This document shows, one piece after another, positions 1 through 9,675 of a stretch of DNA of 64,000 nucleotides. The notes beneath the pieces are model-generated. The model did no database searches. It was given only the letters and a program-made list of their open reading frames with translations, and was not told the DNA's origin. Made by a program: the position numbers and the translations under genes. Each line of letters opens with the position of its first letter. Position 1 is the first letter of the stretch. This DNA comes from Rhizobacter sp. Root404 (GTDB lineage: Bacteria > Pseudomonadota > Gammaproteobacteria > Burkholderiales > Burkholderiaceae_C), in NCBI RefSeq assembly GCF_001425865.1, contig NZ_LMDS01000004.1, positions 1,927,355-1,991,354 of the forward strand, given 5' to 3'.

Positions 1-345
1 GACGAGCGCGGCATCGGGGCCGGCGAAGGCTTCAACCTGAACCTGCCGCTGCCGCGCGGCACCGGCTTCGCGCGCTGGCGCGAGGCGCTTCACGCCGGGC
101 TCGATGCGATCGCACGTGCGGGCGCCGAGGCGCTGGTCGTCTCACTCGGCGTCGACACCTTCGAGGGCGACCCGATCTCCGGCTTTCTGCTGCGCAGCGA
201 CGACTACCTGCAGGTCGGCCGAGACATCGCGGCCGCGAACCTGCCCACCGTGTTCGTGTTCGAGGGCGGCTACGCGGTCGCCGAGGTCGGCATCAACACC
301 GTCAATGTGCTCGACGGATTCGACGCCGCGGCCGGCAGCGGGTGA
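1..345 (+). CDS. Histone deacetylase-family hydrolase, C-terminal part (partial)
   Basis: The frame is open from the first base and ends with TGA at 343-345, so only about 114 C-terminal residues are visible. They contain two hallmarks of the class II histone deacetylase / acetylpolyamine amidohydrolase fold: SLGVDTFEGDPIS, where the aspartate of the S-x-G-x-D segment is a metal ligand, and FVFEGGY near the end, carrying the catalytic tyrosine. Bacterial members usually deacetylate small acetylated amines rather than histones. Substrate, start and length cannot be judged here. It ends three bases before the convergent ammonia-lyase gene. Confidence 0.8.
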   Translation, partial: DERGIGAGEGFNLNLPLPRGTGFARWREALHAGLDAIARAGAEALVVSLGVDTFEGDPISGFLLRSDDYLQVGRDIAAANLPTVFVFEGGYAVAEVGINTVNVLDGFDAAAGSG

Positions 346-348
346 GGG

Positions 349-1317
349 TCAGTCGACCTTCTCGGCGCCGGACACGAGCGCGGCGAACCGGTCCAGCCCC
401 ACGTTCCCGCCCGACAGCGTGATGCCGACGCGCCGGCCGCGGAAGCGCTCGGCGTTCACCATCAGCGCCGCCAGCGCGCAGGCGCCGGACGGCTCGAGCA
501 CGACCTTCATGCGCTCGAACGCGAAGCGCATCGCGTCGACGACGGCCGGATCGCTGGCGGTCAGCACGTCGGTCACGTGGGCGCGGATCACCTCGAAGGG
601 ATGCGCGCCGACCGCCTGCGTCTGCTGGCCATCGCAGATCGTGCGCGGCACCTCGATGCTGACGATGCGCCCGGCGCGCAGCGACTGCTGCATGTCGTTG
701 CCGCGCTCCGGTTCGGCGCCGAACATCTCGATCGCCGGCAACAGATGCTTCGCGGCGACCGCACAGCCCGACAGGAAGCCGCCTCCGCCCGCGCAGACGA
801 TCAGCGCGTCGAGCGTACCCACGTCCTCGATCAGCTCCAGCGCCGCGGTGCCCTGCCCTGCCATCACCGGCAGGTAGTCGAACGGCGGTATCAACGTCGC
901 GCCGCGCTCCTCGACGAGCCGCTTCGCGATCGCCGCCCTGTCCTCCTTGTACCGGTCGTAGATCACCACCTCGGCGCCGTAGCCACGCGTCGCCGCGAGC
1001 TTGAGCGCCGGCGCGTCGTGCGGCATCACGATGGTCGCCTGGCAGCCGTGCAGGCGCGCCGCGAGCGCGACGGCCTGCGCGTGGTTGCCGGACGAGAACG
1101 CGACCACGCCGTGGGCGCGCTGCGCATCGCTCAGCGCATTCACCGCGTTGTAGCCGCCGCGGAACTTGAACGCGCCCATGCGCTGCAGGTTCTCGGCCTT
1201 CATGAAGACCTGAACACCGAGCAGCGCGTCGAGCGTGCGCGAGGTCAACACCGGCGTGCGGTGGGCGACGCCCTGGAGGCGGGCGGCGGCGAGTTCGATG
1301 TCGTTGAATTGCAGCAT
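349..1317 (-). CDS. PLP-dependent threonine/3-hydroxyaspartate ammonia-lyase family protein
   Basis: A 322-residue fold-type II PLP enzyme without the C-terminal ACT domain of biosynthetic IlvA. The PLP lysine is K51 in GAFKFRGG, the substrate loop is SSGNHAQA, the phosphate-binding tetraglycine is AGGGGFLSG, and the SGGN motif lies near the C-terminus. This compact form matches threo-3-hydroxyaspartate dehydratases, catabolic threonine/serine dehydratases and serine racemases; sequence alone does not separate them. The ATG at 1317 was chosen because homology begins at MLQFNDIELA; a TATTCT box lies only 6 nt upstream, so the transcript could be leaderless. The divergent MocR gene at 1426 is a plausible regulator. 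Confidence 0.85.
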   Translation of the reverse strand: MLQFNDIELAAARLQGVAHRTPVLTSRTLDALLGVQVFMKAENLQRMGAFKFRGGYNAVNALSDAQRAHGVVAFSSGNHAQAVALAARLHGCQATIVMPHDAPALKLAATRGYGAEVVIYDRYKEDRAAIAKRLVEERGATLIPPFDYLPVMAGQGTAALELIEDVGTLDALIVCAGGGGFLSGCAVAAKHLLPAIEMFGAEPERGNDMQQSLRAGRIVSIEVPRTICDGQQTQAVGAHPFEVIRAHVTDVLTASDPAVVDAMRFAFERMKVVLEPSGACALAALMVNAERFRGRRVGITLSGGNVGLDRFAALVSGAEKVD

Positions 1318-1425
1318 GCCGCCAGAATACGCGGCACGCAGCGGCGGCGACAGGCACAGACCGCTTCGCCGCGGCGTCGATCTGTACTGCCCAGCCCGCG
1401 CGCAGCACGGCATCATCCACCTCTG

Positions 1426-2868
1426 ATGGATTCGCCCGCCACCACCCCGCTCTACGCCCGCATCGCCCGCCACTACCGCGGCGCGATCCGCACTGGCGCG
1501 CTCGCGCCAGGCGACGCGATGCCCTCGGTGCGGGCGCTGACGCGGCTGCACCGCGTCAGCCTGTCGACAGCGCTGCAGGCCTGCCGCAGCCTCGAGGCCG
1601 AGGGCCTGCTCGAGGCGCGGCCGCGCTCCGGCTACTTCGTGCTGCGACGCCGGCGCGCCGCGATCCCGCCGCTGGACGAGCCGGACCTGCGGCACGTGCC
1701 TGACGCGGCCCAGTACGTCGGCATCCACGACCGCGTGTCGCGCTATGTCGCGATGAGCGAGCGTCATCCGGTACGGGTCGACTTCGCCGCCACCTACGCG
1801 TCGCCCGAGGCATATCCAGGTGCCGACCTGCAGCGCGCCGCGATGCGCGCGCTGCGCCGCGACCCGGGCCTGCTGGTGCGCCCGATTGCGCCGAACGGGG
1901 ATGCCGGGTTGCGCGCTGCGCTGGCCCGCCGCTCGCTCGACGCCGGCATGCAGCTCGCGCCCGAGCAGATCGTCGTGACCCACGGCTGCATCGAGGCGCT
2001 CAACGTCGCGCTGCGCGCCGTCGCGCAGCCCGGTGACACGGTCGCGGTCGAGTCACCCACGTACTACGGGCTGCTGCAGGTGCTCGAAAGCCTGGGCCTG
2101 CGCGCGCTCGAGATCCCGACCAGTCCGAGCACCGGCCTCTCGGTCGACGCGCTCGAACGCGCCTTGCGCGAACCGGCTGGCATCAAGGCGGTGGTCGTCG
2201 TGCCGAACCTGCAGAACCCGCTGAGCTGCACGATGCCGGACGCCGCCAAGGAACGTCTGGTGGCACTGTGCGAGCAGCACGCGTTGCCGCTGATCGAGGA
2301 CGACACCTACAGCGCCTTCCACGCCGACGACGTGCCGCTGCGGGCGCTGAAGAGCTTCGACCGCAGCGGCCATGTGATCCACTGCGCGTCGCTGCGCAAG
2401 ACGATCGCGCCGGGCATGCGGCTGGGCTGGATGACTGGCGGCCGCTGGCAGGCGCGGATCGAGATGCTCAAGTACGCGCAGAGCCGCGCCAACGAGGCGC
2501 TGTCGCAGATCGCGATGGCCGAGTTCATCGGGTCGAGCGCGCACGATCGGCACCTGACGCGCCTGCGCCGGGCGCTGCAGCACCAGCGCGAACAGATGGC
2601 CGACGCGATCGCCGCGCACTTTCCCGCCGGCACGCGGCTGAGCGTGCCGGCGGGCAGCATGCTGCTGTGGGTCGAGTTGCCCGGGCAGCGCTCGGCGGAC
2701 GCGGTGTTCGAGGCTGCGCTCGCACAAGGCATCCGCATCGCCCCGGGCACGCTGTTCTCGAACTCGCGGCGCTTCGATCACTTCATGCGCATCAGCTGCG
2801 GCACGCCCTTCACGAGCGAGGCCGACGCGGGCTTGCGGCAACTCGCCGCGATCGTCGCGACGGGTTGA
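1426..2868 (+). CDS. MocR-type GntR/aminotransferase transcriptional regulator
   Basis: A 480-residue protein with an N-terminal GntR winged helix (about residues 1-75, with DAMPSVRALTRLHRVSLSTA) fused to a class I aminotransferase-like domain. The domain keeps the PLP lysine K325 in SLRKTIAPGMRLGW. MocR proteins use PLP or a PLP-amino acid adduct as effector and often control a neighbouring amino-acid or vitamin B6 gene. Here it is divergent from a PLP-dependent ammonia-lyase with 108 bp between them, so control of that gene is a reasonable inference. The start is the ATG beginning MDSPATTPLYARIARHYR, which opens the winged-helix domain. Confidence 0.9.
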   Translation: MDSPATTPLYARIARHYRGAIRTGALAPGDAMPSVRALTRLHRVSLSTALQACRSLEAEGLLEARPRSGYFVLRRRRAAIPPLDEPDLRHVPDAAQYVGIHDRVSRYVAMSERHPVRVDFAATYASPEAYPGADLQRAAMRALRRDPGLLVRPIAPNGDAGLRAALARRSLDAGMQLAPEQIVVTHGCIEALNVALRAVAQPGDTVAVESPTYYGLLQVLESLGLRALEIPTSPSTGLSVDALERALREPAGIKAVVVVPNLQNPLSCTMPDAAKERLVALCEQHALPLIEDDTYSAFHADDVPLRALKSFDRSGHVIHCASLRKTIAPGMRLGWMTGGRWQARIEMLKYAQSRANEALSQIAMAEFIGSSAHDRHLTRLRRALQHQREQMADAIAAHFPAGTRLSVPAGSMLLWVELPGQRSADAVFEAALAQGIRIAPGTLFSNSRRFDHFMRISCGTPFTSEADAGLRQLAAIVATG

Positions 2869-2871
2869 ACG

Positions 2872-3441
2872 TCAGCGCTGCGCGTCGGCGCGGCACTGCG
2901 CCTGCAGTTGTGCCCAGCCGTCGGTGCCGAGCGCCTCCAGCGTCGCGATATTCGCCTCGTAGATGGCCTCGGGCGCCGGGATGGCGGCGACGGCGCGCTC
3001 GATGCTCGCCTCGCGCAGCAGGTGCAGCGTGGGATGGGGCGAGCGGTTGGTGGCGTTGCCGATGTCGTCCGCGGGGGCATCCGCGAACCGATAGTCGGGG
3101 TGGAAGCTGGCGACCTGCAGCACGCCGTCCAGGCCCAGGTCGTCGAGCGCGGCATCGGCGGCGTCGAGAAAATCGTTGAAGTCGGCGAAATCGCGCAGCA
3201 CGTTCGGGTGGATCAGCAACGTCGTCTCGACGACGGCCGGGTCGGCCGCCGCCAGTTCCCGCATCTGCGCGATCAGCGCGTCGAGCAGCGTGCGCGGATC
3301 GTCGGTCTCGCAGACGACGAAGCGGACCTGCTCCTTCACCAGCGGCGCTTTCGCAAACGGGCACAGGTTCAGGCCGACGACGGCGCGCTGGACCCAGGCG
3401 CGGGTTTCGGCGATCACGCGGTCGGCGGTGGACAGGTTCAT
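2872..3441 (-). CDS. DUF1415 family protein
   Basis: A 189-residue soluble protein recognised as DUF1415, a proteobacterial family without an assigned biochemical role. The signature NLCPFAK lies near residue 25, followed by a conserved LLIHPNVLRDFADFNDFLD segment and an HPTLHLLREASIERAV segment. Conserved cysteine and histidine residues hint at metal or substrate binding but do not prove it. No signal peptide or membrane segment is seen. It lies 32 bp downstream of the exported DNA ligase gene on the same strand and may be co-transcribed with it. Confidence 0.8.
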   Translation of the reverse strand: MNLSTADRVIAETRAWVQRAVVGLNLCPFAKAPLVKEQVRFVVCETDDPRTLLDALIAQMRELAAADPAVVETTLLIHPNVLRDFADFNDFLDAADAALDDLGLDGVLQVASFHPDYRFADAPADDIGNATNRSPHPTLHLLREASIERAVAAIPAPEAIYEANIATLEALGTDGWAQLQAQCRADAQR

Positions 3442-3473
3442 CGGTCGTAGTGTGGACGATGCGGCGCCGCGCG

Positions 3474-4322
3474 TCAGGGCGCCGCGTGCAGGCGCCAATA
3501 GGTGGCGAAGCGCGGCAGCCCGCGGCTGGTGAGCTCGCGGTAGCGGTACGTGACGACGCTGCCGATCGGCGGCGGATCGCGGCGCAACGCATCGGTCAGC
3601 CCGCTGCCGAGCAGGAAACGCCGGCCCTCGGGCGTGCGCATGTCGAGCGCGCCGAGGTGGCCCGCGTACTTGCCGCGCCCGGCGTGGTGGCCGACGACCG
3701 TCGCTTCGGCGTCGAGGCTGGGCTTGAGCTTCACGAGGGCGTCGCTGCGGCCGATGACATAGGGCGCGTCCGCGCGATGCAGTGCCAGCCCTTCTCCGCC
3801 CTGCGCGAGCACGTCGGCCAGTCGCCGTTGCAGCGCCGCGCGGTCGCCGACGAACGACTGCTCGACCGCGACGAGGTGCGGCGAGCCGCTGCGCTGCACC
3901 AACGCCCGGATCGCGCGGGCCCGCTCGGCGAAATCGCCGCGCGCGTCGGGGCATTCGAACACCAGGTAACGCACGCCGCGCCAGGCGTCGGCCGCGGGAC
4001 GCTCGCGGCGCACGATGCCCGAGAGCTCCTCGAAGCGCCCGCGGCCCAGCCAGAGTTCGCCGTCCAGCGGCGTGCTCGGCCAGCCCGCGGTGAACGCCGG
4101 CGGCGCGGCGAACCGGCGGCCGGTGCGCGAGCGCAGCGTCGTGCCGTCCCACACGCCGCGCACGCCGTCGTACTTTTCGCTGACCAGGTAGGCGGCAGGG
4201 TCGAGCGCGTCGCTCCAGACGCCGAGCAGCGGCAGCGCCGGTGCAGCGAGTGCGCCACGCGGGGCCACCAGCCCGGCGGACAGGAGCGAGACGAGCAGTT
4301 GGCGGCGTGACAGGGCGGACAT
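3474..4322 (-). CDS. Exported minimal ATP-dependent DNA ligase (Lig E type)
   Basis: A 282-residue protein with an N-terminal export signal (SRRQLLVSLLSAGLV, residues 5-19, a twin-arginine-like start and hydrophobic core). It is followed directly by an ATP-dependent ligase core. The nucleotidyl-transfer lysine is K50 in SEKYDGVRG (KxDG motif). LDGELWLGRGRFEELSG, a YLVFECPDA segment, EGLALHR and ALVKLKP match motifs III to V, and the last 80 residues resemble the OB domain. There is no zinc-finger or extra DNA-binding domain. Small ligases with signal peptides are known in several proteobacteria and may join DNA in the periplasm or outside the cell. The start at 4322 (MSALSRRQ) places the signal at the N-terminus. 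Confidence 0.85.
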   Translation of the reverse strand: MSALSRRQLLVSLLSAGLVAPRGALAAPALPLLGVWSDALDPAAYLVSEKYDGVRGVWDGTTLRSRTGRRFAAPPAFTAGWPSTPLDGELWLGRGRFEELSGIVRRERPAADAWRGVRYLVFECPDARGDFAERARAIRALVQRSGSPHLVAVEQSFVGDRAALQRRLADVLAQGGEGLALHRADAPYVIGRSDALVKLKPSLDAEATVVGHHAGRGKYAGHLGALDMRTPEGRRFLLGSGLTDALRRDPPPIGSVVTYRYRELTSRGLPRFATYWRLHAAP

Positions 4323-4461
4323 GGTGCGGCGCTCCGGGTTGGTCGAGCGCATCGTCCCGCGCGCTGGCCGCCACGGCCATCCGCCATCGGAGCGGTCTGC
4401 GGGCGCCCCCGCAGGGGTGAGTTCACCCGGCCCCGACCGGGCCGCGCCACACCCCCGTTCC

Positions 4462-4467
4462 TATAAT
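4462..4467 (+). promoter_or_regulatory. Putative -10 box of the leuS promoter
   Basis: A perfect TATAAT lies 38 bp upstream of the leuS start, in the 183-bp gap between the divergent DNA ligase gene and leuS. No convincing -35 hexamer is seen 16-18 bp upstream. The call rests on the -10 match and position only. The rest of the gap shows no ORF or clear terminator. Confidence 0.4.
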
Positions 4468-4505
4468 CGTCCTCAATCGTTTCAGGCGCCCGGTGGCGCA
4501 ACTTC

Positions 4506-7169
4506 ATGACTCCCGACTTCAAACCCGACGAGATCGAGCGTTCCGCACAGGCGGCGTGGACCGCCGCCGATGCGTACCGCGTCGTCGAGGACCCGAACCG
4601 CCCGAAGTTCTACGCCTGCTCGATGCTGCCCTACCCCAGCGGCAAGCTGCACATGGGCCACGTGCGCAACTACACGATCAACGACATGCTCACGCGCCAG
4701 CTGCGCATGAAGGGCATGAACGTGCTGATGCCGATGGGCTGGGACGCCTTCGGCCTGCCGGCGGAGAACGCGGCAATCGCGAACAACGTCCCGCCCGCGG
4801 CCTGGACGCGCAGCAACATCGCCGAGATGAAGGCGCAGTTCGCGCCGCTCGGCCTCGCGTTCGACTGGACCCGCGAGATCGCGACCTGCGACCCCGAGTA
4901 CTACCGGTGGAACCAGTGGTTCTTCCTGAAGATGCTCGAGAAGGGCATCGCCTACCGCAAGACGCAGGTCGTCAACTGGGACCCGGTCGACCAGACCGTG
5001 CTCGCGAACGAGCAGGTCGAGAACGGCCGCGGCTGGCGCAGCGGCGCACTCGTCGAGAAGCGCGAGATCCCCGGCTACTACCTCGCGATCACGCAGTACG
5101 CCGACGAGCTGCTCGCCAACGTCGCCGATCCGGCGGCGCCCGGCTACCTGCACGGCTGGCCCGAGCGCGTGCGGCTGATGCAGGAGCACTGGATCGGCAA
5201 GAGCGAGGGCGTGCGCTTCGCGTTCACGCACAAGATCGCGGGCGCCGCCGGCCAATTGATCGGCGACGGCAGGATGTGGGTCTTCACGACCCGCGCCGAC
5301 ACGATCATGGGCGTGACCTTCTGCGCCGTCGCGCCCGAGCACCCGCTGGCGCTGCACGCCGCCGCAGGCAACCCGGCGATCGCCGCGTTCATCGAGGCGT
5401 GCAAGGCCGGCGGCACGACCGAGGCCGAACTGGCCACCCAGGAGAAGAAGGGCATCGCAACCGGCCTGGTCGTCGAGCACCCGCTGACCCACGAGGCGAT
5501 CCCGGTGTGGATCGGCAACTACGTGCTGATGGGCTACGGCGACGGCGCCGTGATGGGCGTCCCGGCGCACGACGAGCGCGACTTCGCGTTCGCGAAGAAG
5601 TACGGCATCGACATCCTGCAGGTGATCCACGTCGACGGCGAGCCGCACTTCACCTACGACCACTGGCAGGAATGGTACGGCCTGAAGGACACCAGCGGCG
5701 AACGCGCCGTGACGATCAACTCCGACATCTACAGCGGCCTGCCCTACCAGGTCGCGATCGACACGGTGGCCAGCGCGCTGCACCACAAGGGCCTGGGCGG
5801 CAAGAAGACGACCTGGCGCCTGCGCGACTGGGGCATCAGCCGCCAGCGCTACTGGGGCACGCCGATCCCGATCATCCACTGCGCCAAGTGCGGCGTGGTG
5901 CCGGTGCCCGAGAAGGACCTGCCGGTCGTTCTGCCGGAAGACCTGATCCCCGACGGCTCCGGCAACCCGCTGAACAAGAGCGAGAAGTTCCTGAACGTCG
6001 ATTGCCCGACCTGCGGCCAGCCGGCGCGGCGCGAGACCGACACGATGGACACCTTCGTCGACTCGGCCTGGTACTTCATGCGCTACACCTGCCCGGACAG
6101 CCATGACGCGATGGTCGACGCGCGCAACGCCTACTGGACGCCGATGGACCAGTACATCGGCGGCATCGAGCACGCGGTGCTGCACCTGCTGTACGCGCGC
6201 TTCTGGACCAAGGCGATGCGCGACCTCGGGCTGGTCGACCACGGCGAGCCGTTCACGAAGCTGTTCACCCAGGGCATGCTGCTGAACGAGTCGTTCTACC
6301 GCGAGGAAGGCAGCGACGGCAAACGCCTGTGGTTCTACCCGAGCGAGGTGACGGTGCAGGTCGACGACAAGGGTCACCCGACCGGCGCGACGTTGAACGC
6401 CGACGGCCAACCGGTGCAGCTCGGCGGCATCGAGAAGATGTCGAAGTCGAAGAACAACGTGGTCGAGCCGCGCGACATCATCGCGAAGTTCGGCGCCGAC
6501 ACCGCGCGCCTGTTCACGATGTTCGCCGGTCCGCCGGACCAGAGCGCGGCCTGGTCCGACTCGGGCGCGGAAGGCTCGTACCGCTACCTGCGCCGGCTGT
6601 GGAACTTCGGCGTCCGGCATGCCGACGCGGTCCGCGCGGCCGGCAGCGACTTCACCGGCCTGAGCGACGCCGGCAAGGAACTGCGCCGCGAGGTCCACCT
6701 GCTGCTGCGCCAGATCAGCCACGACTACGACCGGCTGCAGTACAACACCGTCGCCTCCGGTGCGATGAAGCTGCTCAACGCGCTCGAAGGCGCCAAGCCC
6801 ACCGAGGCGCCCGCCGACGCCGCCGCGCTGCGCGAGGGCCTGAGCGTGCTGCTGCGGGTGCTGTACCCGGCGACGCCGCACATCACCTACGCGTTGTGGG
6901 GCGAACTCGGCTTCAAGGACGCCCTCGGCGACCTGCTCGACACGCCCTGGCCGAGCGTCGACGACGCGGCGCTGCAGCAGAGCGAGATCGAGCTGATGCT
7001 CCAGGTCAACGGCAAGCTGCGCGGGTCGATCCGCGTCGCGGCCGATGCCGGCAAGCACACGATCGAGCATGCGGCGACGCACAGCCCGGACTTCATCAAG
7101 TTCGCCGAGGGCAAGCGCGCGAAGAAGGTCATCATCGTGCCAGGTCGTCTGGTCAACATCGTTGTCTGA
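4506..7169 (+). CDS. leuS: Leucyl-tRNA synthetase
   Basis: A full-length 887-residue class Ia synthetase that attaches leucine to tRNA-Leu in the cytoplasm. The ATP-binding HIGH-type motif is HMGH at residues 49-52 ([17 protein letters not shown]) and the KMSKS loop is at 644-648. The CP1 editing domain between them contains the [12 protein letters not shown] threonine-rich segment and the conserved [17 protein letters not shown] aspartate region that hydrolyses mischarged tRNA. The C-terminus carries the anticodon-binding region and ends in a typical LVNIVV. It is followed after 4 bp by lptE and then holA, the conserved betaproteobacterial order, so the three probably form one operon. Confidence 0.98.
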   Translation: MTPDFKPDEIERSAQAAWTAADAYRVVEDPNRPKFYACSMLPYPSGKLHMGHVRNYTINDMLTRQLRMKGMNVLMPMGWDAFGLPAENAAIANNVPPAAWTRSNIAEMKAQFAPLGLAFDWTREIATCDPEYYRWNQWFFLKMLEKGIAYRKTQVVNWDPVDQTVLANEQVENGRGWRSGALVEKREIPGYYLAITQYADELLANVADPAAPGYLHGWPERVRLMQEHWIGKSEGVRFAFTHKIAGAAGQLIGDGRMWVFTTRADTIMGVTFCAVAPEHPLALHAAAGNPAIAAFIEACKAGGTTEAELATQEKKGIATGLVVEHPLTHEAIPVWIGNYVLMGYGDGAVMGVPAHDERDFAFAKKYGIDILQVIHVDGEPHFTYDHWQEWYGLKDTSGERAVTINSDIYSGLPYQVAIDTVASALHHKGLGGKKTTWRLRDWGISRQRYWGTPIPIIHCAKCGVVPVPEKDLPVVLPEDLIPDGSGNPLNKSEKFLNVDCPTCGQPARRETDTMDTFVDSAWYFMRYTCPDSHDAMVDARNAYWTPMDQYIGGIEHAVLHLLYARFWTKAMRDLGLVDHGEPFTKLFTQGMLLNESFYREEGSDGKRLWFYPSEVTVQVDDKGHPTGATLNADGQPVQLGGIEKMSKSKNNVVEPRDIIAKFGADTARLFTMFAGPPDQSAAWSDSGAEGSYRYLRRLWNFGVRHADAVRAAGSDFTGLSDAGKELRREVHLLLRQISHDYDRLQYNTVASGAMKLLNALEGAKPTEAPADAAALREGLSVLLRVLYPATPHITYALWGELGFKDALGDLLDTPWPSVDDAALQQSEIELMLQVNGKLRGSIRVAADAGKHTIEHAATHSPDFIKFAEGKRAKKVIIVPGRLVNIVV

Positions 7170-7173
7170 TCCG

Positions 7174-7671
7174 ATGACGCGCGCCACCCGCCGCCATCTG
7201 TTGCTCGCGGCGCTGCTGCCGCTGGCGGGTTGCGGCTTCGAGTTGCGGCGCGCGCCGGAGCTGAAGTTCCGCACCATCCAGCTGGCGAACTTCCCGCGCC
7301 GCTCGCCGCTGGCCGACGAGCTGCGCATGAACATCAACGCGAGCACGACCACGCTGGTCGTCGAGGGCATCGCGCAGGCGCAGGTCGTGCTCGAGGCGAT
7401 CGAGGACGTGCGCGAGAAGGTCGTCGTCGCCAGCGGCGCGGTCGGGCAGGTCACGGAGTTCCAGCTGCGCGAGCGCTTCCGATTCCGCCTGCGCAGCGTC
7501 AACGGGCGCGAGCTGATCCCCGAGACCGAGATCCTGCAGAACCGCGACCTCAGCTACACCGAGAGCGCCGCGCTCGCGAAGGAGCAGGAAGAGAACTTCC
7601 TGTACCGCGCGATGCAGACCGACATCGTGTCGCAGGTGATGCGGCGCCTGGCCTCCGTCCAGACCTACTGA
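7174..7671 (+). CDS. lptE: LPS-assembly lipoprotein LptE
   Basis: A 165-residue outer-membrane lipoprotein. The N-terminus RRHLLLAALLPLAGC is a lipoprotein signal with an LAGC lipobox, followed by GFELRRAPEL, typical of LptE/RlpB. LptE plugs the LptD barrel and helps deliver lipopolysaccharide to the outer leaflet. Its partner lptD is in the same window at 17600-19969 but in a separate unit. The stop codon overlaps the holA start (TGATG), indicating translational coupling. Confidence 0.92.
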   Translation: MTRATRRHLLLAALLPLAGCGFELRRAPELKFRTIQLANFPRRSPLADELRMNINASTTTLVVEGIAQAQVVLEAIEDVREKVVVASGAVGQVTEFQLRERFRFRLRSVNGRELIPETEILQNRDLSYTESAALAKEQEENFLYRAMQTDIVSQVMRRLASVQTY

Positions 7672-8768
7672 TGCAGATCCGCGCCGATCAGTTGGCCGCG
7701 CACCTGCAGAAGGGCCTGCGACCGATCTACACCGTGTGGGGCGACGAACCGTTGCTGGCGCAGGAAGCCGGCGACGCGATCCGCGCCGCGGCACGCGCGA
7801 GCGGTTGCAGCGAGCGCCAGGTGCACACCGTCGCCGGCGCGCACTTCGACTGGAGCGGGCTGCTCGGCGCGTCGATGGCGATGAGCCTGTTTTCGGAGCG
7901 CCAGCTGATCGAGATCCGCATCCCGTCCGGCAAGCCGGGCAAGGAGGGATCGGAGGCGCTGCAACGCTACTGCGATTCGCTCGGCGACGACGTGGTCACG
8001 CTGGTGCAACTGCCCAAGCTGGACCGCACCCAGCAGGGCAGCGCGTGGTTCACCGCGCTGGACGGCGCCGGCGTCACCGTGCGCGTCGACCCGATCGACC
8101 GCAAGGCGCTGCCGCAGTGGATCGCGCAGCGCCTCGCGCAGCAGGGCCAGCGGGTCGTCGGCGGCGAGGACGGGCAGCGCACGCTGGCGTTCTTCGCCGA
8201 CCGCATCGAAGGCAACCTGCTCGCCGCGCACCAGGAGATCCAGAAGCTCGGGCTGCTCTACCCGGCCGGCGAACTGGGCTTCGAGCAGATCGAATCGGCG
8301 GTGCTGAACGTGGCCCGCTACGACGTGTTCAAGCTCGGCGAGGCGGTGCTGGCCGGCCAGGTCGCGCGCGCGCTGCGCATGCTCGACGGGCTCCATGCCG
8401 AGGGCGAGGCCGCCGTGCTGGTGCACTGGACGCTGACCGAGGACATCCGCGCCCTCAAGCGCGTGAAGGACGCGGTGGCCGCCGGCAAGCCGCTGCCGAT
8501 GGCGCTGCGCGAAGGCCGCGTCTGGGGCGCGAAGGAGCGCCTGTTCGAACGCGTCGTGCCGATGCTGACCGATCACACGGTCGCGCACCTGCTCGACGCG
8601 GCGCAGATCTGCGACGGCCTGGTCAAGGGCCTCAAGCACCCCGACTGGCCGCAGGACCCGTGGGACGGCCTGCGCCGCCTGGTGCTGTTGCTGCTGCAGC
8701 ACACCTCCGCGGTGCCTGCCGGCGCGCGCGGGCGGGTCGTGGTGCAGCGGCTCGCGCTGCAGGCCTGA
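7671..8768 (+). CDS. holA: DNA polymerase III delta subunit
   Basis: A 365-residue clamp-loader subunit, close to the usual size. The N-terminal segment LRPIYTVWGDEPLLAQEAGDAIR is the characteristic delta-subunit start, which in this family is a degenerate AAA+ domain without a functional P-loop. The protein opens the beta sliding clamp as part of the delta/delta-prime/tau complex. The ATG shares its first base with the lptE stop codon. The convergent ghrA-like gene ends 3 bp after its stop. Confidence 0.95.
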   Translation: MQIRADQLAAHLQKGLRPIYTVWGDEPLLAQEAGDAIRAAARASGCSERQVHTVAGAHFDWSGLLGASMAMSLFSERQLIEIRIPSGKPGKEGSEALQRYCDSLGDDVVTLVQLPKLDRTQQGSAWFTALDGAGVTVRVDPIDRKALPQWIAQRLAQQGQRVVGGEDGQRTLAFFADRIEGNLLAAHQEIQKLGLLYPAGELGFEQIESAVLNVARYDVFKLGEAVLAGQVARALRMLDGLHAEGEAAVLVHWTLTEDIRALKRVKDAVAAGKPLPMALREGRVWGAKERLFERVVPMLTDHTVAHLLDAAQICDGLVKGLKHPDWPQDPWDGLRRLVLLLLQHTSAVPAGARGRVVVQRLALQA

Positions 8769-8770
8769 TC

Positions 8771-9670
8771 TCAGTAGCCGCGGGTGCGGTCGACGAGGTT
8801 CTGCAGCGGCTCGCCGCGGCGCAGCGCGGCGACATTGCGCGCGGCGATCAGCGCGGCGCTTCGAGGGTCGGTCGGTGCCGCGACATGCGGCAGCACCGTG
8901 ATCGACCGATGCGACCAGAACGGGTGGCCGGCCGACAGCGGCTCGGTCGCGAACACGTCGAGCACCGCGTGGCGCAGATGGCCGCTGGCGAGCGCGGCGA
9001 GCAGGTCGCCCTCGACGACGTGCGCGCCGCGCGCGAGGTTCACGAGGCTCGCGCCGCGCCGCATCTGTGCGAAGGTCCGCGCATCGAACAGCCCACGCGT
9101 CGCGGGCGTCAGCGGCAGCAGGTTGACGACCGCGTCGGCCTGCGCGAGCACCGCCTCGAGCGGGCCGGCGTCGCGGCTCCAGACATCGACCGGATGGCCC
9201 TGCTCGGTCAGCCGCCGCGCCGCCGCGCGTCCCATCTGGCCAGCGCCGAGCACCGCGACCGCGAACTCGTCGGCACGCCGCAGCGCATGTTGCCGCCACA
9301 CGCCGGCACGCTGCTGCGCCGCGTAGTCGAAGAAGCCGCGCTGCAGGCTCGCGACGGCCCACAGCGCGGTCTGCGCCATCGTCTCGTTCATCGCCGGGTC
9401 GACCATCCGGGCGAGCGGCACGTCGGCCGGCACGCTGGCGTCGTCGAGCAGGCGGTCGACGCCGGCCCACAGCGACTGGATCAGCCGCAGGTTCGGCAGT
9501 CCGCGCAGGCTGCCGACCGGCGGGTTCGCGACGAGCGCGACGTCGATCTGGTCGGGCGATACGCCGTGAAGGTCGCGCAGCAGGCGCTCGCCCGGCAGTG
9601 CCGCCTCGAGCAGTGGCCACCACGCCGCCCAGTCGGCAGCGTCGAACCCGGCCGCGACGAGGATCGCCAT
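8771..9670 (-). CDS. Glyoxylate/hydroxypyruvate reductase A-like D-2-hydroxyacid dehydrogenase
   Basis: A 299-residue NAD(P)-dependent 2-hydroxyacid dehydrogenase that resembles GhrA in lacking a long N-terminal extension. The nucleotide-binding motif is VAVLGAGQMGRAAARRL. The catalytic triad is visible as arginine in NLARGAHVVEGD, glutamate in DVFATEPL and histidine in VLPHVAAPT. Family members reduce glyoxylate or hydroxypyruvate to glycolate or glycerate. It lies 5 bp from the stop of the upstream gene pncC on the same strand, so it is probably the last gene of the thiL-pgpA-pncC unit, with no obvious metabolic link to it. Confidence 0.85.
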   Translation of the reverse strand: MAILVAAGFDAADWAAWWPLLEAALPGERLLRDLHGVSPDQIDVALVANPPVGSLRGLPNLRLIQSLWAGVDRLLDDASVPADVPLARMVDPAMNETMAQTALWAVASLQRGFFDYAAQQRAGVWRQHALRRADEFAVAVLGAGQMGRAAARRLTEQGHPVDVWSRDAGPLEAVLAQADAVVNLLPLTPATRGLFDARTFAQMRRGASLVNLARGAHVVEGDLLAALASGHLRHAVLDVFATEPLSAGHPFWSHRSITVLPHVAAPTDPRSAALIAARNVAALRRGEPLQNLVDRTRGY

Positions 9671-9675
9671 CGCCG

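Noticed and set aside
1318..1425. Leaderless promoter for the ammonia-lyase gene (TATTCT 6 nt before ATG).
   Set aside because: No supporting -35 element; kept only as a remark in the gene entry.
577..2868. A 763-codon reading of the MocR frame starting far upstream.
   Set aside because: The extra 283 codons lie antisense to the ammonia-lyase gene; the winged-helix domain starts at the ATG at 1426.
4323..4505. Possible leader RNA or T-box-like control before leuS.
   Set aside because: T-box elements are not expected in this group and no matching fold or specifier loop is visible; only a -10 box is supported.
4482..7502. A 1006-codon open frame antisense to leuS.
   Set aside because: It is a shadow produced by GC-rich codon structure; its translation is low-complexity Arg/Val/His-rich without domains, and leuS on the other strand is certain.
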